Positions 1 through 6,812 of a stretch of 12,153 nucleotides of DNA are shown piece by piece; position 1 is the first letter of the stretch, and each line of letters opens with the position of its first letter. The notes beneath the pieces are model-generated. The model saw only the letters and a program-made list of their open reading frames with translations, was not told the origin of the DNA and searched no databases. The position numbers were made by a program, and so were the translations under genes. Origin of the DNA: Rhodobiaceae bacterium UBA6963 (GTDB lineage Bacteria; Pseudomonadota; Alphaproteobacteria; RS24); NCBI GenBank assembly GCA_002450335.1, contig DJZB01000027.1, positions 9,406 through 21,558 on the forward strand. Direction: 5' to 3'.

Positions 1-575
1 CTTCTCATCAAGCATCCGGTGGACCCGTGACGGAGCGCCTAGTTCAAAATGAACCGCAAGCGGAAACACTGATTAATCCTGCACAATCTCCTCATATCCA
101 TGAGGCCCCTCAAATAATGCCTCGCCCGGATACGTTTAAAAAACTTGTCGCGCTGGTGGGGCAAATGCGGGAAATAAAACTTAAAACAGTTTTGGAAACC
201 GGTGTTCATCTTGTGCGCTTTGAACCGGCCTCGGAGCAAAAAGCCGGGGTGATTGAATATCGTTTGGCAGAGGGCGCAGAGGATATCTCTCGCCCTTTGT
301 CGCGTTCACTGAAAGAATGGACCGGGCTTCAATGGGTTGTCAGCCTCTCACAGAATGCCGGCGCGGAAACTCTTTATAAAGAAGCGCATGATGATGCGTC
401 ACGACGTAAAGACAATGCCTCTGATGACCCTCTGGTAAAAGCCGCGCTTGAAGCATTCCCGGGTGCAGAAATTGTCAGTGTGACCAATATGGATGAGTTG
501 TCAGGATCTCTATCTGAAAATCTAGAGAGCGATCATGACGGTCAAGAATTCCCTGAAGATGAGGATGAGACTTAA
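1..575 (+). CDS. dnaX: DNA polymerase III subunit gamma/tau, C-terminal part (5' end outside window)
   Basis: The reading frame is open to the left edge (first full codon at 3), so this is the 3' end of a longer gene and the GTG at 27 is an internal valine codon. DnaX is the clamp-loader ATPase of the replicative polymerase. The AAA+ part is upstream of the window. What is visible is the tau-type C-terminal domain: a proline-rich linker, then the segment RPDTFKKLVALVGQMREIKL, an EWTGLQWVVSLS strand region, and the typical closing DPLVKAALEAFPGAEIVSV, followed by a strongly acidic tail ending EDEDET. This C-terminal pattern is familiar from alphaproteobacterial DnaX. The stop TAA at 573-575 lies 20 bases before the likely recR start. 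ybaB/ebfC, which normally separates dnaX and recR, is absent. The assignment rests on the C-terminal pattern plus the recR neighbour. Confidence 0.88.
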   Translation, partial: SHQASGGPVTERLVQNEPQAETLINPAQSPHIHEAPQIMPRPDTFKKLVALVGQMREIKLKTVLETGVHLVRFEPASEQKAGVIEYRLAEGAEDISRPLSRSLKEWTGLQWVVSLSQNAGAETLYKEAHDDASRRKDNASDDPLVKAALEAFPGAEIVSVTNMDELSGSLSENLESDHDGQEFPEDEDET

Positions 576-595
576 GCGTTTGGTCTTGATTGGTA

Positions 596-1189
596 ATGAT
601 TGGTCCTGAAATTGAAACCCTGATAAATTTGCTCTCGCGCATGCCTGGGCTTGGCCCGAGGTCGGCTCGTAGGGCGGTTTTACATCTTGTGCGGAAGCGT
701 GAAAGTCTGCTTTTGCCTTTGGCGGATGCTCTTCAGACTGCCCGTGACAGTATTGTTACATGCAGTACATGCGGAGCAATAGATACAACAGACCCTTGTA
801 CCATATGTGCCGACCCGCGCCGTGATGACAGTGTTATTTGTGTTGTTGAGGATGTTGGTGATCTTTGGGCGCTGGAACGCGCTAAAGCGACCAAGGGAAG
901 ATATCATGTGCTTGGTGGTGTTTTGTCTGCATTGGATGGCGTAGGACCTGAAGATTTGAGCCTTAACGGTCTTAAAACACGTTGTGACACGGGATTGGTG
1001 AAAGAAGTTATTCTGGCGACAAACGCCACGGTTGAAGGGCAGTCCACCGCGCATTATATTATGGATATGCTCAAAGGTTGTGACGTTACAGTTTCACGTC
1101 TTGCCCATGGCGTGCCGGTCGGTGGGGAATTGGATTATCTGGATGATGGCACACTTGCAGAGGCCATGAAGTCCAGAACTGAATTTTAA
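596..1189 (+). CDS. recR: Recombination mediator protein RecR
   Basis: RecR works with RecF and RecO to load RecA on gapped single-stranded DNA at stalled or damaged forks. The protein is about 197 residues, the usual family length. An N-terminal helix-hairpin-helix (LLSRMPGLGPRSARRAVLHL) is followed by a four-cysteine zinc finger (C56, C59, C68, C71; pattern CSTC...CTIC). Next comes a Toprim domain beginning VICVVEDVGDL with its conserved glutamate, and then the family's C-terminal signature SRLAHGVPVGGELDYLDDGT. I chose ATG at 596. The frame also offers TTG at 590, directly after an in-frame TGA, which adds only two residues. No convincing Shine-Dalgarno precedes either start, so translation is probably coupled to dnaX ending 20 bases upstream. 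It converges on rmuC, with only 11 bases between the two stop codons. Confidence 0.96.
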   Translation: MIGPEIETLINLLSRMPGLGPRSARRAVLHLVRKRESLLLPLADALQTARDSIVTCSTCGAIDTTDPCTICADPRRDDSVICVVEDVGDLWALERAKATKGRYHVLGGVLSALDGVGPEDLSLNGLKTRCDTGLVKEVILATNATVEGQSTAHYIMDMLKGCDVTVSRLAHGVPVGGELDYLDDGTLAEAMKSRTEF

Positions 1190-1200
1190 GGCAAGCCCCA

Positions 1201-2337
1201 TTACGACGACAGCAGATCATCTGCCGGGTCGCTTATTTTATCGCCTGTATTATCGCTGATATTTTCTTTATCTGTTTTTGGTTCTTCAACCTCCAGCGCG
1301 GTAATTTTCTCGCCGCGTCGTGAGATTTTTGTACCGGAAGTCTCAATCATTTCTATGTCTTTATTGGCTTGGTCAAAATGACTACGCAATTTGGTGATAC
1401 GGTCATTAAGGCGCACCACATCCTCAATCATGACATGCACTTCTTTTTGAATAATACTGGCCTGTTCGCGCATTTTTACGTCCCTCATAATTGCGCGTAC
1501 CGTATTCAATGTCAGCGACATGGTATTGGGTGAGACAGGGTAAACCCTCATGGAACGGCACTTATCGACGATATCGGCACGACGCAGATGTAATTCGGAG
1601 AAAATGCTTTCCGACGGTAAAAACATCAGCGCAGCATCTGCCGTTTCGCCAGTAATGATATATTTATCGCGGATTGCCTCAGCATGTTTTAGTGTGTCCT
1701 GTCCGAATTGTTGCAAGGCGGCTTTTTGTTCAATCTCATCGGCGGCTTGCTTGAATTTTTGATACGCCTCAAGCGGAAACTTACTATCCACCACAACAGG
1801 CCCTGGCGGGTTGGGAAGGTTAATAAGACAATCAGCCCGCTTGCCGTTGGAAAGCGTATGCTGGAAAAGATAAGCGCTTTCGGGTAAGCCATCTATTACA
1901 ATGTCTGCCAATTGTGCTTCCCCGAACGCCCCACGTGCCTGTTTGTTATCAAGAATATGCTGAAGCTCAACGACTTGCCCTGAAAGAGCCGTTATCTGCT
2001 GTTGTGCCTGATCTATAAGAGACAGCCTTTCCCCAAGTTCACCTAGTGTTTTGGAGGTTTTTTCACGGCTCTCCTGCAATGTATGGGTGACATTCTTTGA
2101 AACACTCTCAAGCCGCTCCGACAATGTACGGTTAATTTCGCCTTTGGCGGCCTCTTGCATTTCGGCAAAACTGTTGAGCCGTCCCGTCATTTCGGATTGC
2201 TGACGATTAATATCGGCAAGCATTACGTCGAGATGGTTAGGTGTATTGTCTTTGCGTCTCATCAATAGGCCAATACTCACTCCCAAAAGGGCAGCAAAAA
2301 CCACAAGACCTGAAATTGTGACTGTCATCATACTCAT
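1201..2337 (-). CDS. rmuC: DNA recombination protein RmuC
   Basis: RmuC is a membrane-anchored, nuclease-fold-related protein. In E. coli its loss raises inversion at short inverted repeats, and its biochemical activity remains poorly defined. The protein here is 378 residues, somewhat short for the family. Residues about 6-25 form an N-terminal membrane anchor followed by RRK, so the bulk should be cytoplasmic. Residues about 35-130 are heptad-like and Gln/Glu/Leu rich (coiled coil). The RmuC domain starts near residue 135 with ARGAFGEAQLADIV and carries the hallmark VVVDSKFPLEAY (181-192) and MFLPSESIF. The C-terminal 40 residues are acidic and low-complexity. ATGs at 2337, 2331 and 2328 are all possible starts and none has a clear ribosome binding site. 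It is transcribed alone, divergent from def and convergent with recR. Confidence 0.93.
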   Translation of the reverse strand: MSMMTVTISGLVVFAALLGVSIGLLMRRKDNTPNHLDVMLADINRQQSEMTGRLNSFAEMQEAAKGEINRTLSERLESVSKNVTHTLQESREKTSKTLGELGERLSLIDQAQQQITALSGQVVELQHILDNKQARGAFGEAQLADIVIDGLPESAYLFQHTLSNGKRADCLINLPNPPGPVVVDSKFPLEAYQKFKQAADEIEQKAALQQFGQDTLKHAEAIRDKYIITGETADAALMFLPSESIFSELHLRRADIVDKCRSMRVYPVSPNTMSLTLNTVRAIMRDVKMREQASIIQKEVHVMIEDVVRLNDRITKLRSHFDQANKDIEMIETSGTKISRRGEKITALEVEEPKTDKENISDNTGDKISDPADDLLSS

Positions 2338-2362
2338 GAAAACTTTTTATCAGATTCGCTTT

Positions 2363-2392
2363 CATTCAGCCTGACTTCACTCAGCATGACTT
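2363..2392. repeat. Tandem 15-base direct repeat in the rmuC-def divergent gap
   Basis: Positions 2363-2377 and 2378-2392 are adjacent copies of a 15-base unit (CATTCAGCCTGACTT and CACTCAGCATGACTT) that differ at two bases. A weaker third unit sharing only TCAG-N5-CTT starts at 2350, one base out of phase with the other two. The last unit runs into the candidate -35 box of def. Two or three phased boxes between divergent genes could be regulator half-sites or simply a slippage duplication. Nothing in the sequence names a regulator. Confidence 0.6.
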
Positions 2393-2419
2393 GACGAAGG
2401 TGGAAGCACATCGTATCTC
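2391..2419 (+). promoter_or_regulatory. Candidate def promoter placing transcription start at the ATG
   Basis: TTGACG at 2391-2396 matches five of six bases of the sigma-70 -35 consensus. After exactly 17 bases TATCTC (2414-2419) matches four of six of the -10 consensus. Seven bases downstream of the -10 box is 2426, the A of the def start codon, and def lacks a Shine-Dalgarno sequence. The arrangement would give a leaderless or nearly leaderless mRNA. The -10 match is imperfect, so this is a candidate only. Confidence 0.35.
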
Positions 2420-2425
2420 AGATAT

Positions 2426-3001
2426 ATGACAATAAGACCTATAATAGCCGTGCCGGACCCCAGACTGAAGCAAGTATCTGAGCCTGTTGAGGCGGTGACT
2501 GATGATTTACGGCAACTTATGGATGACATGGTGGAAACCATGCATGATGCGAGCGGCATTGGATTGGCGGCCATTCAGGTGGGTGTCAGTAAGCGGGTCA
2601 TTGTCATGGATTTATCCCCCAGTGACCCAGTTGATGATGGCGAAAGTGAGGACAGATACGACCTCTCCGAACTTAAAGACGAACCTATCAGATATTTTGT
2701 GAATCCCGAGATTATCTGGACGTCTGAGGAGATGAGTAATTATCAGGAAGGGTGCCTCTCCGTTCCGGGTTTTTATGATGATGTTGAACGTCCCCAAGCC
2801 TGTAAAGTTACTTATCTCGACTATCAGGGCCACCCCCAGGAACTTGATTGTGACGGATTACTGGCAACGTGTATCCAGCATGAAATGGATCATCTTAACG
2901 GTGTTGTTTTTCTGGATCACTTATCACGTTTAAAACGCGACATGATTGTCAAAAAACTCCGAAAGCTAGCCAAAGAAACTAATGTTGTTGAGCCCCGATA
3001 A
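2426..3001 (+). CDS. def: Peptide deformylase
   Basis: This metalloenzyme removes the formyl group from the N-terminal methionine of nascent proteins as they leave the ribosome. All three deformylase motifs are present: GIGLAAIQ (44-51), EGCLS (108-112, metal ligand C110) and QHEMDH (151-156, metal ligands H152 and H156, catalytic E153). At 191 residues it is longer than the roughly 165-175 usual for bacterial enzymes. The excess lies mainly in an acidic stretch at about residues 64-85, between the second core strand and VNPEI. The ATG at 2426 is the only sensible start because an in-frame stop lies at 2387-2389, and no Shine-Dalgarno precedes it. fmt follows 33 bases downstream, a classic pairing because Fmt adds the formyl group that Def later removes. 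Confidence 0.96.
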   Translation: MTIRPIIAVPDPRLKQVSEPVEAVTDDLRQLMDDMVETMHDASGIGLAAIQVGVSKRVIVMDLSPSDPVDDGESEDRYDLSELKDEPIRYFVNPEIIWTSEEMSNYQEGCLSVPGFYDDVERPQACKVTYLDYQGHPQELDCDGLLATCIQHEMDHLNGVVFLDHLSRLKRDMIVKKLRKLAKETNVVEPR

Positions 3002-3034
3002 AAGCAGGTGTTTTAGGCTTGCAAAGGTTCTTTC

Positions 3035-3964
3035 ATGAGATTGATTTTTATGGGAACACCTGACTTTTCCGTGCCGGCCCTTAATGCCTTGCATGAGACC
3101 GGGCATGATATTTGTGCCGTCTATACGCGCCCGCCTGCCAAAAAAGGGCGCGGTATGAGCGAGACATTATCCCCAGTTCATGAATGTGCGGACGTTTTGG
3201 GCCTGGATGTGTTGACGCCTAAAAATTTTAAGTCACCTGAAACAGTGGCAACATTTGCATCTCATCAAGCAGATTTGGCGGTGGTCGTGGCTTATGGTTT
3301 GATTTTACCTGAAAGTGTTCTCTCTGCCCCTGACAAAGGCTGCTGGAATATCCATGCATCCTTACTGCCAAGATGGCGCGGAGCTGCGCCAATTCAAAGA
3401 GCGATTATGGCCGGTGATAAGCAAACGGGTATTTGCATCATGCAAATGGAAGCGGGTCTGGATACCGGGCCGGTTTTGCTAAGGCGGGAAATTGATATTG
3501 ACGACACAGACACGGCCTCGAATTTGCACGACCGGCTCATGGAGTTGGGTGGCAATACCATTGTTGAAGCAATTAATGAATATGAAAACCTTCAGCCCAT
3601 TCAACAAAGCGAGACAGGTGTGACCTATGCCCAGAAAATTGACAAACTGGAAAGCCGGATAAATTGGTCAGAGAATGCTGATCAACTTGATTGCTTTATT
3701 CGCGGCCTGTCCCCTTTCCCCGGCGCTTGGTTTGATGCTGAGGGTGACCGTGTCAAGGTGCTTGCAGCCCGCCCTGTAGAGAGCTTATCAGATACCAAGC
3801 ACAAAGCCGGGGAGGTTTTGGACCTTGATAGCGGGACGCCAATCATTGCTTGTGGTCTCGGTGCGCTGGAATTGGTGCACCTTCAACGCGCCGGAAAATC
3901 GGCTATGGCAGGTGAAGAATTTCAACGTGGCAAAGGTCTGAAGCCCGGAACGCTTCTGTCATGA
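3035..3964 (+). CDS. fmt: Methionyl-tRNA formyltransferase
   Basis: Fmt transfers a formyl group from 10-formyltetrahydrofolate to Met-tRNA(fMet), making the initiator for translation. The 309-residue length is standard. The N-terminus RLIFMGTPDFSVPAL is the usual opening of the Rossmann-like formyltransferase domain. The catalytic triad is visible as N105 and H107 in NIHASLLPRWRGAAPIQR and D143 in GLDTGPVL. The C-terminal OB-like tRNA-binding domain runs from about residue 205 (KIDKLESRINW, then IRGLSPFPGAWF). A Shine-Dalgarno AAAGG at 3023-3027 lies seven bases before the ATG, supporting this start. Its TGA overlaps the truA start as ATGA, so the two are translationally coupled. It lies in the def-fmt-truA operon. 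Confidence 0.97.
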   Translation: MRLIFMGTPDFSVPALNALHETGHDICAVYTRPPAKKGRGMSETLSPVHECADVLGLDVLTPKNFKSPETVATFASHQADLAVVVAYGLILPESVLSAPDKGCWNIHASLLPRWRGAAPIQRAIMAGDKQTGICIMQMEAGLDTGPVLLRREIDIDDTDTASNLHDRLMELGGNTIVEAINEYENLQPIQQSETGVTYAQKIDKLESRINWSENADQLDCFIRGLSPFPGAWFDAEGDRVKVLAARPVESLSDTKHKAGEVLDLDSGTPIIACGLGALELVHLQRAGKSAMAGEEFQRGKGLKPGTLLS

Positions 3965-4707
3965 CGCAAAGATTCAAACTCATTATTGAATATGAAGGCA
4001 CTCGGTTTTGTGGTTGGCAAACCCAGCGCGGGGGCGGTGCGGTGCAGGATGCTTTATCGGAAGCTGTGTTTAAATTTTGTGGTGAAGAGGTGAATGTCAA
4101 TGGTGCGGGCCGCACGGATACTGGTGTTCATGCCCGTGGGCAGGTTGCACATCTGGATATTGAGAAATCTACCGATGCATCAACTCTCCTTAAGGCATTA
4201 AATTTTCATCTGAAGCCTCATCCTGTAGCAGTGCTTTCTGCCCAGTTGGTTGATAATGAATTTGATGCCCGTTTTTCAGCCCTTCGCCGCCATTATGAAT
4301 ATCGTATTCTGTCGCGACGCGTGCGTCCGACACTTATGGTCGAGAGGGTATGGTGGGTGCCTGTTGAATTGGACGTTGCGGCTATGCAGGAGGCGTCGGT
4401 GCGTTTAACGGGGCGTCATGATTTCACGACTTTCCGCTCGGCTCATTGTCAGGCGGCGTCGCCTGAACGTTCGCTTGATCGGCTTGATGTGGTCGCTGAG
4501 GATGGTGAGATTCGGGTTCGGGCAGCAGCACGAAGTTTTCTCCACCATCAGGTGCGCTCCATGGTCGGTTCCCTGAAACTTGTTGGGGAAGGTAAGTGGT
4601 CAGCAGATAATTTATCTGCCGCACTTGAGGCCAAAGACCGTGCCGCCTGTGCACCTGTTGCACCTGCACATGGTTTGTATTTTATGTCTGTGGATTATGA
4701 AAAATAG
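3961..4707 (+). CDS. truA: tRNA pseudouridine(38-40) synthase TruA
   Basis: TruA converts uridines 38, 39 and 40 in the anticodon stem-loop of many tRNAs to pseudouridine. The protein is 248 residues, a normal length. Its N-terminus KLIIEYEGTRFCGWQTQ is typical. The catalytic aspartate is D53 in GAGRTDTGVHARGQ. Further family blocks are FDARFSALRRHYEYRI, LTGRHDFTTFR and AARSFLHHQVRSMVG. The start is fixed by the four-base ATGA overlap with fmt. There is no strong ribosome binding site of its own, so translation probably depends on fmt. Its last 13 bases overlap the 3' end of the oppositely oriented dapE, and no terminator hairpin is visible at that junction. Confidence 0.97.
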   Translation: MTQRFKLIIEYEGTRFCGWQTQRGGGAVQDALSEAVFKFCGEEVNVNGAGRTDTGVHARGQVAHLDIEKSTDASTLLKALNFHLKPHPVAVLSAQLVDNEFDARFSALRRHYEYRILSRRVRPTLMVERVWWVPVELDVAAMQEASVRLTGRHDFTTFRSAHCQAASPERSLDRLDVVAEDGEIRVRAAARSFLHHQVRSMVGSLKLVGEGKWSADNLSAALEAKDRAACAPVAPAHGLYFMSVDYEK

Positions 4708-5873
4708 CCGGACAGAATTTCTTGATAGATGTTTGTCAGAGATCGAATGTCATCAACTCTGACATGCTCATCCACCTTGTGCATGGTCTTGCCGACAAGA
4801 CCAAACTCAATGACACGGCTATGATCTTTAATGAACCGCGCATCAGAAGTGCCGCCACTTGTTGATAATTCAGGTGTCATACCCAGTGTTTTTTCCACGG
4901 CACTGACAGCCAACTCACTCAAAGCACCTGTCGGTGTCAAAAAAGCCTCGCCGGAATGATTGATATCCACACTGAGCGAGAATTTATTTTCACCATCAAC
5001 AGCATCGTTCAAGGCATCATGAGCCGTGTTGAGGTTTTCATTAATCCAGTCGGTAATGCTCTCGCGATTCCATATATCATTATATCGGATGTTAAAACGT
5101 GCTTGCGCCAATGCAGGAATGACATTGGTTACTGCATTGCCTACATCAAAGCCTGTCAGTTCCAGATTGCTTGGCTGGAAATGAGGGGTCCCATCGTCAA
5201 GTTTTGCAGCGATTAACCTCTCCAATAATTGGACAAGATGCGGAACAGGGTTCGCCGCGCGATGTGGATAGGCGACATGGCCCTGAATACCTTCAACGGT
5301 AATTGTAGTATTCACACTGCCACGACGCCCGATTTTAATCATTTCGCCCAATGTTTCGGGGTTGGTTGGCTCACCGACAATGCAATCATCTATGACTTCT
5401 TGCTGGGTGCTTAACCAATCTAGCATTTTAATTGTGCCATTGACTGAAGGGCCTTCTTCATCGCCGGTAATCAAGAGACTGATTGACCCTTTGGGTTTGC
5501 CCTCTTGCGCGAGATAATCTGCTGTGGCGGCTACAAAAGCTGCAATCGCCCCTTTCATATCAGCCGCACCGCGCCCCCATAATTTGTCATCGGAAATCTC
5601 GCCGGAAAACGGGTCTTTCTGCCAACTATCAGTGGCGCCGACAGGGACAACATCTGTATGACCGGCAAAGCAGATATGCGGCGCCGTGTCACCGATACGT
5701 GCATAGAGATTATCCACACGGGCCGTGTCCGGTTCTTGAAAAGGAAGGCGCGTGCACGTAAAGCCTATATCCGTCAGCACTTTTTCAAGTAAATCCAATG
5801 CGCCGGCATCAGCAGGCGTCACGGACGGACAGCGTATCAGTTCGGCGGCAAAATTTACCGGATCAATCTGCAT
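4695..5873 (-). CDS. dapE: Succinyl-diaminopimelate desuccinylase
   Basis: DapE hydrolyses N-succinyl-LL-diaminopimelate to LL-diaminopimelate and succinate, in the succinylase route to lysine and the peptidoglycan cross-linker meso-DAP. It is a 392-residue M20 family dizinc hydrolase. By comparison with characterised DapE the ligands are all present: H72 in GHTDVVP, D105 in GRGAADMKGA, E140 next to catalytic E139 in GDEEGP, E168 in VGEPT, and H365 in MHKVDEH. The signature STSGGTSDARFI is also present. The start ATG at 5873 shares one base with the dapD stop (TAATG). A GAGGG Shine-Dalgarno (5878-5882) lies four bases upstream, inside dapD, which indicates coupled translation. The 3' end overlaps truA on the other strand by 13 bases. 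Confidence 0.97.
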   Translation of the reverse strand: MQIDPVNFAAELIRCPSVTPADAGALDLLEKVLTDIGFTCTRLPFQEPDTARVDNLYARIGDTAPHICFAGHTDVVPVGATDSWQKDPFSGEISDDKLWGRGAADMKGAIAAFVAATADYLAQEGKPKGSISLLITGDEEGPSVNGTIKMLDWLSTQQEVIDDCIVGEPTNPETLGEMIKIGRRGSVNTTITVEGIQGHVAYPHRAANPVPHLVQLLERLIAAKLDDGTPHFQPSNLELTGFDVGNAVTNVIPALAQARFNIRYNDIWNRESITDWINENLNTAHDALNDAVDGENKFSLSVDINHSGEAFLTPTGALSELAVSAVEKTLGMTPELSTSGGTSDARFIKDHSRVIEFGLVGKTMHKVDEHVRVDDIRSLTNIYQEILSGYFS

Positions 5874-6715
5874 TAGTCCCTCAGCAACTCATTTATGGAT
5901 GTTTTAGCGCGTGTACCCGCATCTACAGTTTTCACAATCACTGCACAAGCGAGACCGGGCTTGCCAGGTGTGCCGGAAGCGTCAGGCAACATGCCGGGGA
6001 CAACGACTGAGAAAGGGGGAACTTCCCCATAAGAAAAATCACCACTTGCTCGGTCAACGATTTTTGTCGATGCCGATAAAAATACACCCATGGACAACAC
6101 CGCGCCCTCACGGACAATAACACCTTCCGCAACTTCGGAGCGTGCGCCGATAAAGCAATTATCTTCAATAATTGTCGGGTTGGCTTGTAGAGGTTCCAAC
6201 ACACCGCCTATGCCTGCACCACCTGATATATGAACATTCTTGCCTATTTGGGCACAAGAACCGACCGTTGCCCAGGTGTCGACCATAGTGCCTTCATCAA
6301 CATAAGCGCCGAGATTTACAAAACTGGGCATCAGGACAACATTTGGAGCGATGTAAGCGCCGCGCCTGACCACACAATTTGGTACGGCTCGGAAGCCTGC
6401 AGATGAAAAATCGTCTGCGCCCCAGCCATCAAATTTCGACGGGACTTTGTCCCACCAGCTTGCCGAGCCGGGGCCATGGGCGATGGTCGTCATATTATTG
6501 AGACGGAATGACAAGAGGACAGCTTTTTTTAACCACTGGTTGACATGCCAGCCGCTTTCATTTTTTTCTGCAACGCGCAAGGTGCCATTATCTAAAAAAG
6601 ACATAGCCGCTTCAATTGCGTCTCTCTTCTCGCCGGTCATGTCGGGCGAGATATCATCAGGGTTCTCAAAAGCTGAATTGATAATTTTTTCTATTTCTTC
6701 GTAAGCGCCAGCCAT
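5873..6715 (-). CDS. dapD: 2,3,4,5-tetrahydropyridine-2,6-dicarboxylate N-succinyltransferase
   Basis: DapD transfers succinyl from succinyl-CoA to tetrahydrodipicolinate, the committed step of the succinylase branch of DAP/lysine synthesis. The protein has an N-terminal helical part (AYEEIEKIINSAFEN). A left-handed beta-helix of hexapeptide repeats follows (GAYIAPNVVLMPSFVNLGAY, VDEGTMVDTWATVGSCAQIG, GGAGIGGVLEP). The family motif GWGADDF and the C-terminal VVVPGMLP region are present. I prefer ATG at 6715 (280 residues) because GGAG (6722-6725) sits six bases before it. An in-frame ATG at 6727 would add four residues and has only a weak GAG upstream. It shares one base with dapE downstream and lies 97 bases after the HAD gene, so it may have its own promoter. 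Confidence 0.96.
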   Translation of the reverse strand: MAGAYEEIEKIINSAFENPDDISPDMTGEKRDAIEAAMSFLDNGTLRVAEKNESGWHVNQWLKKAVLLSFRLNNMTTIAHGPGSASWWDKVPSKFDGWGADDFSSAGFRAVPNCVVRRGAYIAPNVVLMPSFVNLGAYVDEGTMVDTWATVGSCAQIGKNVHISGGAGIGGVLEPLQANPTIIEDNCFIGARSEVAEGVIVREGAVLSMGVFLSASTKIVDRASGDFSYGEVPPFSVVVPGMLPDASGTPGKPGLACAVIVKTVDAGTRAKTSINELLRD

Positions 6716-6757
6716 AGCCGTCTCCATTCACAATCTCATATTGAAAATCTTGAAATG

Positions 6758-6785
6758 AACCTAATTATCCTTGCGGTTCAGTCAA
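6758..6785 (-). promoter_or_regulatory. Weak candidate dapD-dapE promoter
   Basis: The 97-base gap between the HAD gene and dapD is the longest same-strand gap in the minus-strand cluster. On the minus strand it has TTGACT (6785-6780, five of six bases of the -35 consensus), but the best -10 at 16 bases (TAGGTT, 6763-6758) matches only three of six. I see no hairpin with a T-run, no lysine riboswitch core and no small ORF in this gap. The promoter call is tentative and rests mainly on position. Confidence 0.2.
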
Positions 6786-6812
6786 GCATTCTGCCATTCA
6801 TGTGACGTTTTA

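Noticed and set aside
27..575. A free-standing 182-codon gene starting at GTG 27
   Set aside because: The frame is open to the left edge and the protein matches the C-terminal part of DnaX, so the GTG is an internal valine codon.
680..1054. 124-codon minus-strand ORF
   Set aside because: It lies wholly inside recR on the opposite strand, and its product is cysteine-rich and unlike any family, as expected for a reverse-strand shadow.
1186..1204. Bidirectional terminator between recR and rmuC
   Set aside because: The 11-base gap has no inverted repeat and no T-run.
6716..6812. Lysine riboswitch or other leader RNA upstream of dapD
   Set aside because: The gap is only 97 bases and shows no paired helices or conserved riboswitch core. 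A lysine riboswitch needs well over 150 bases.
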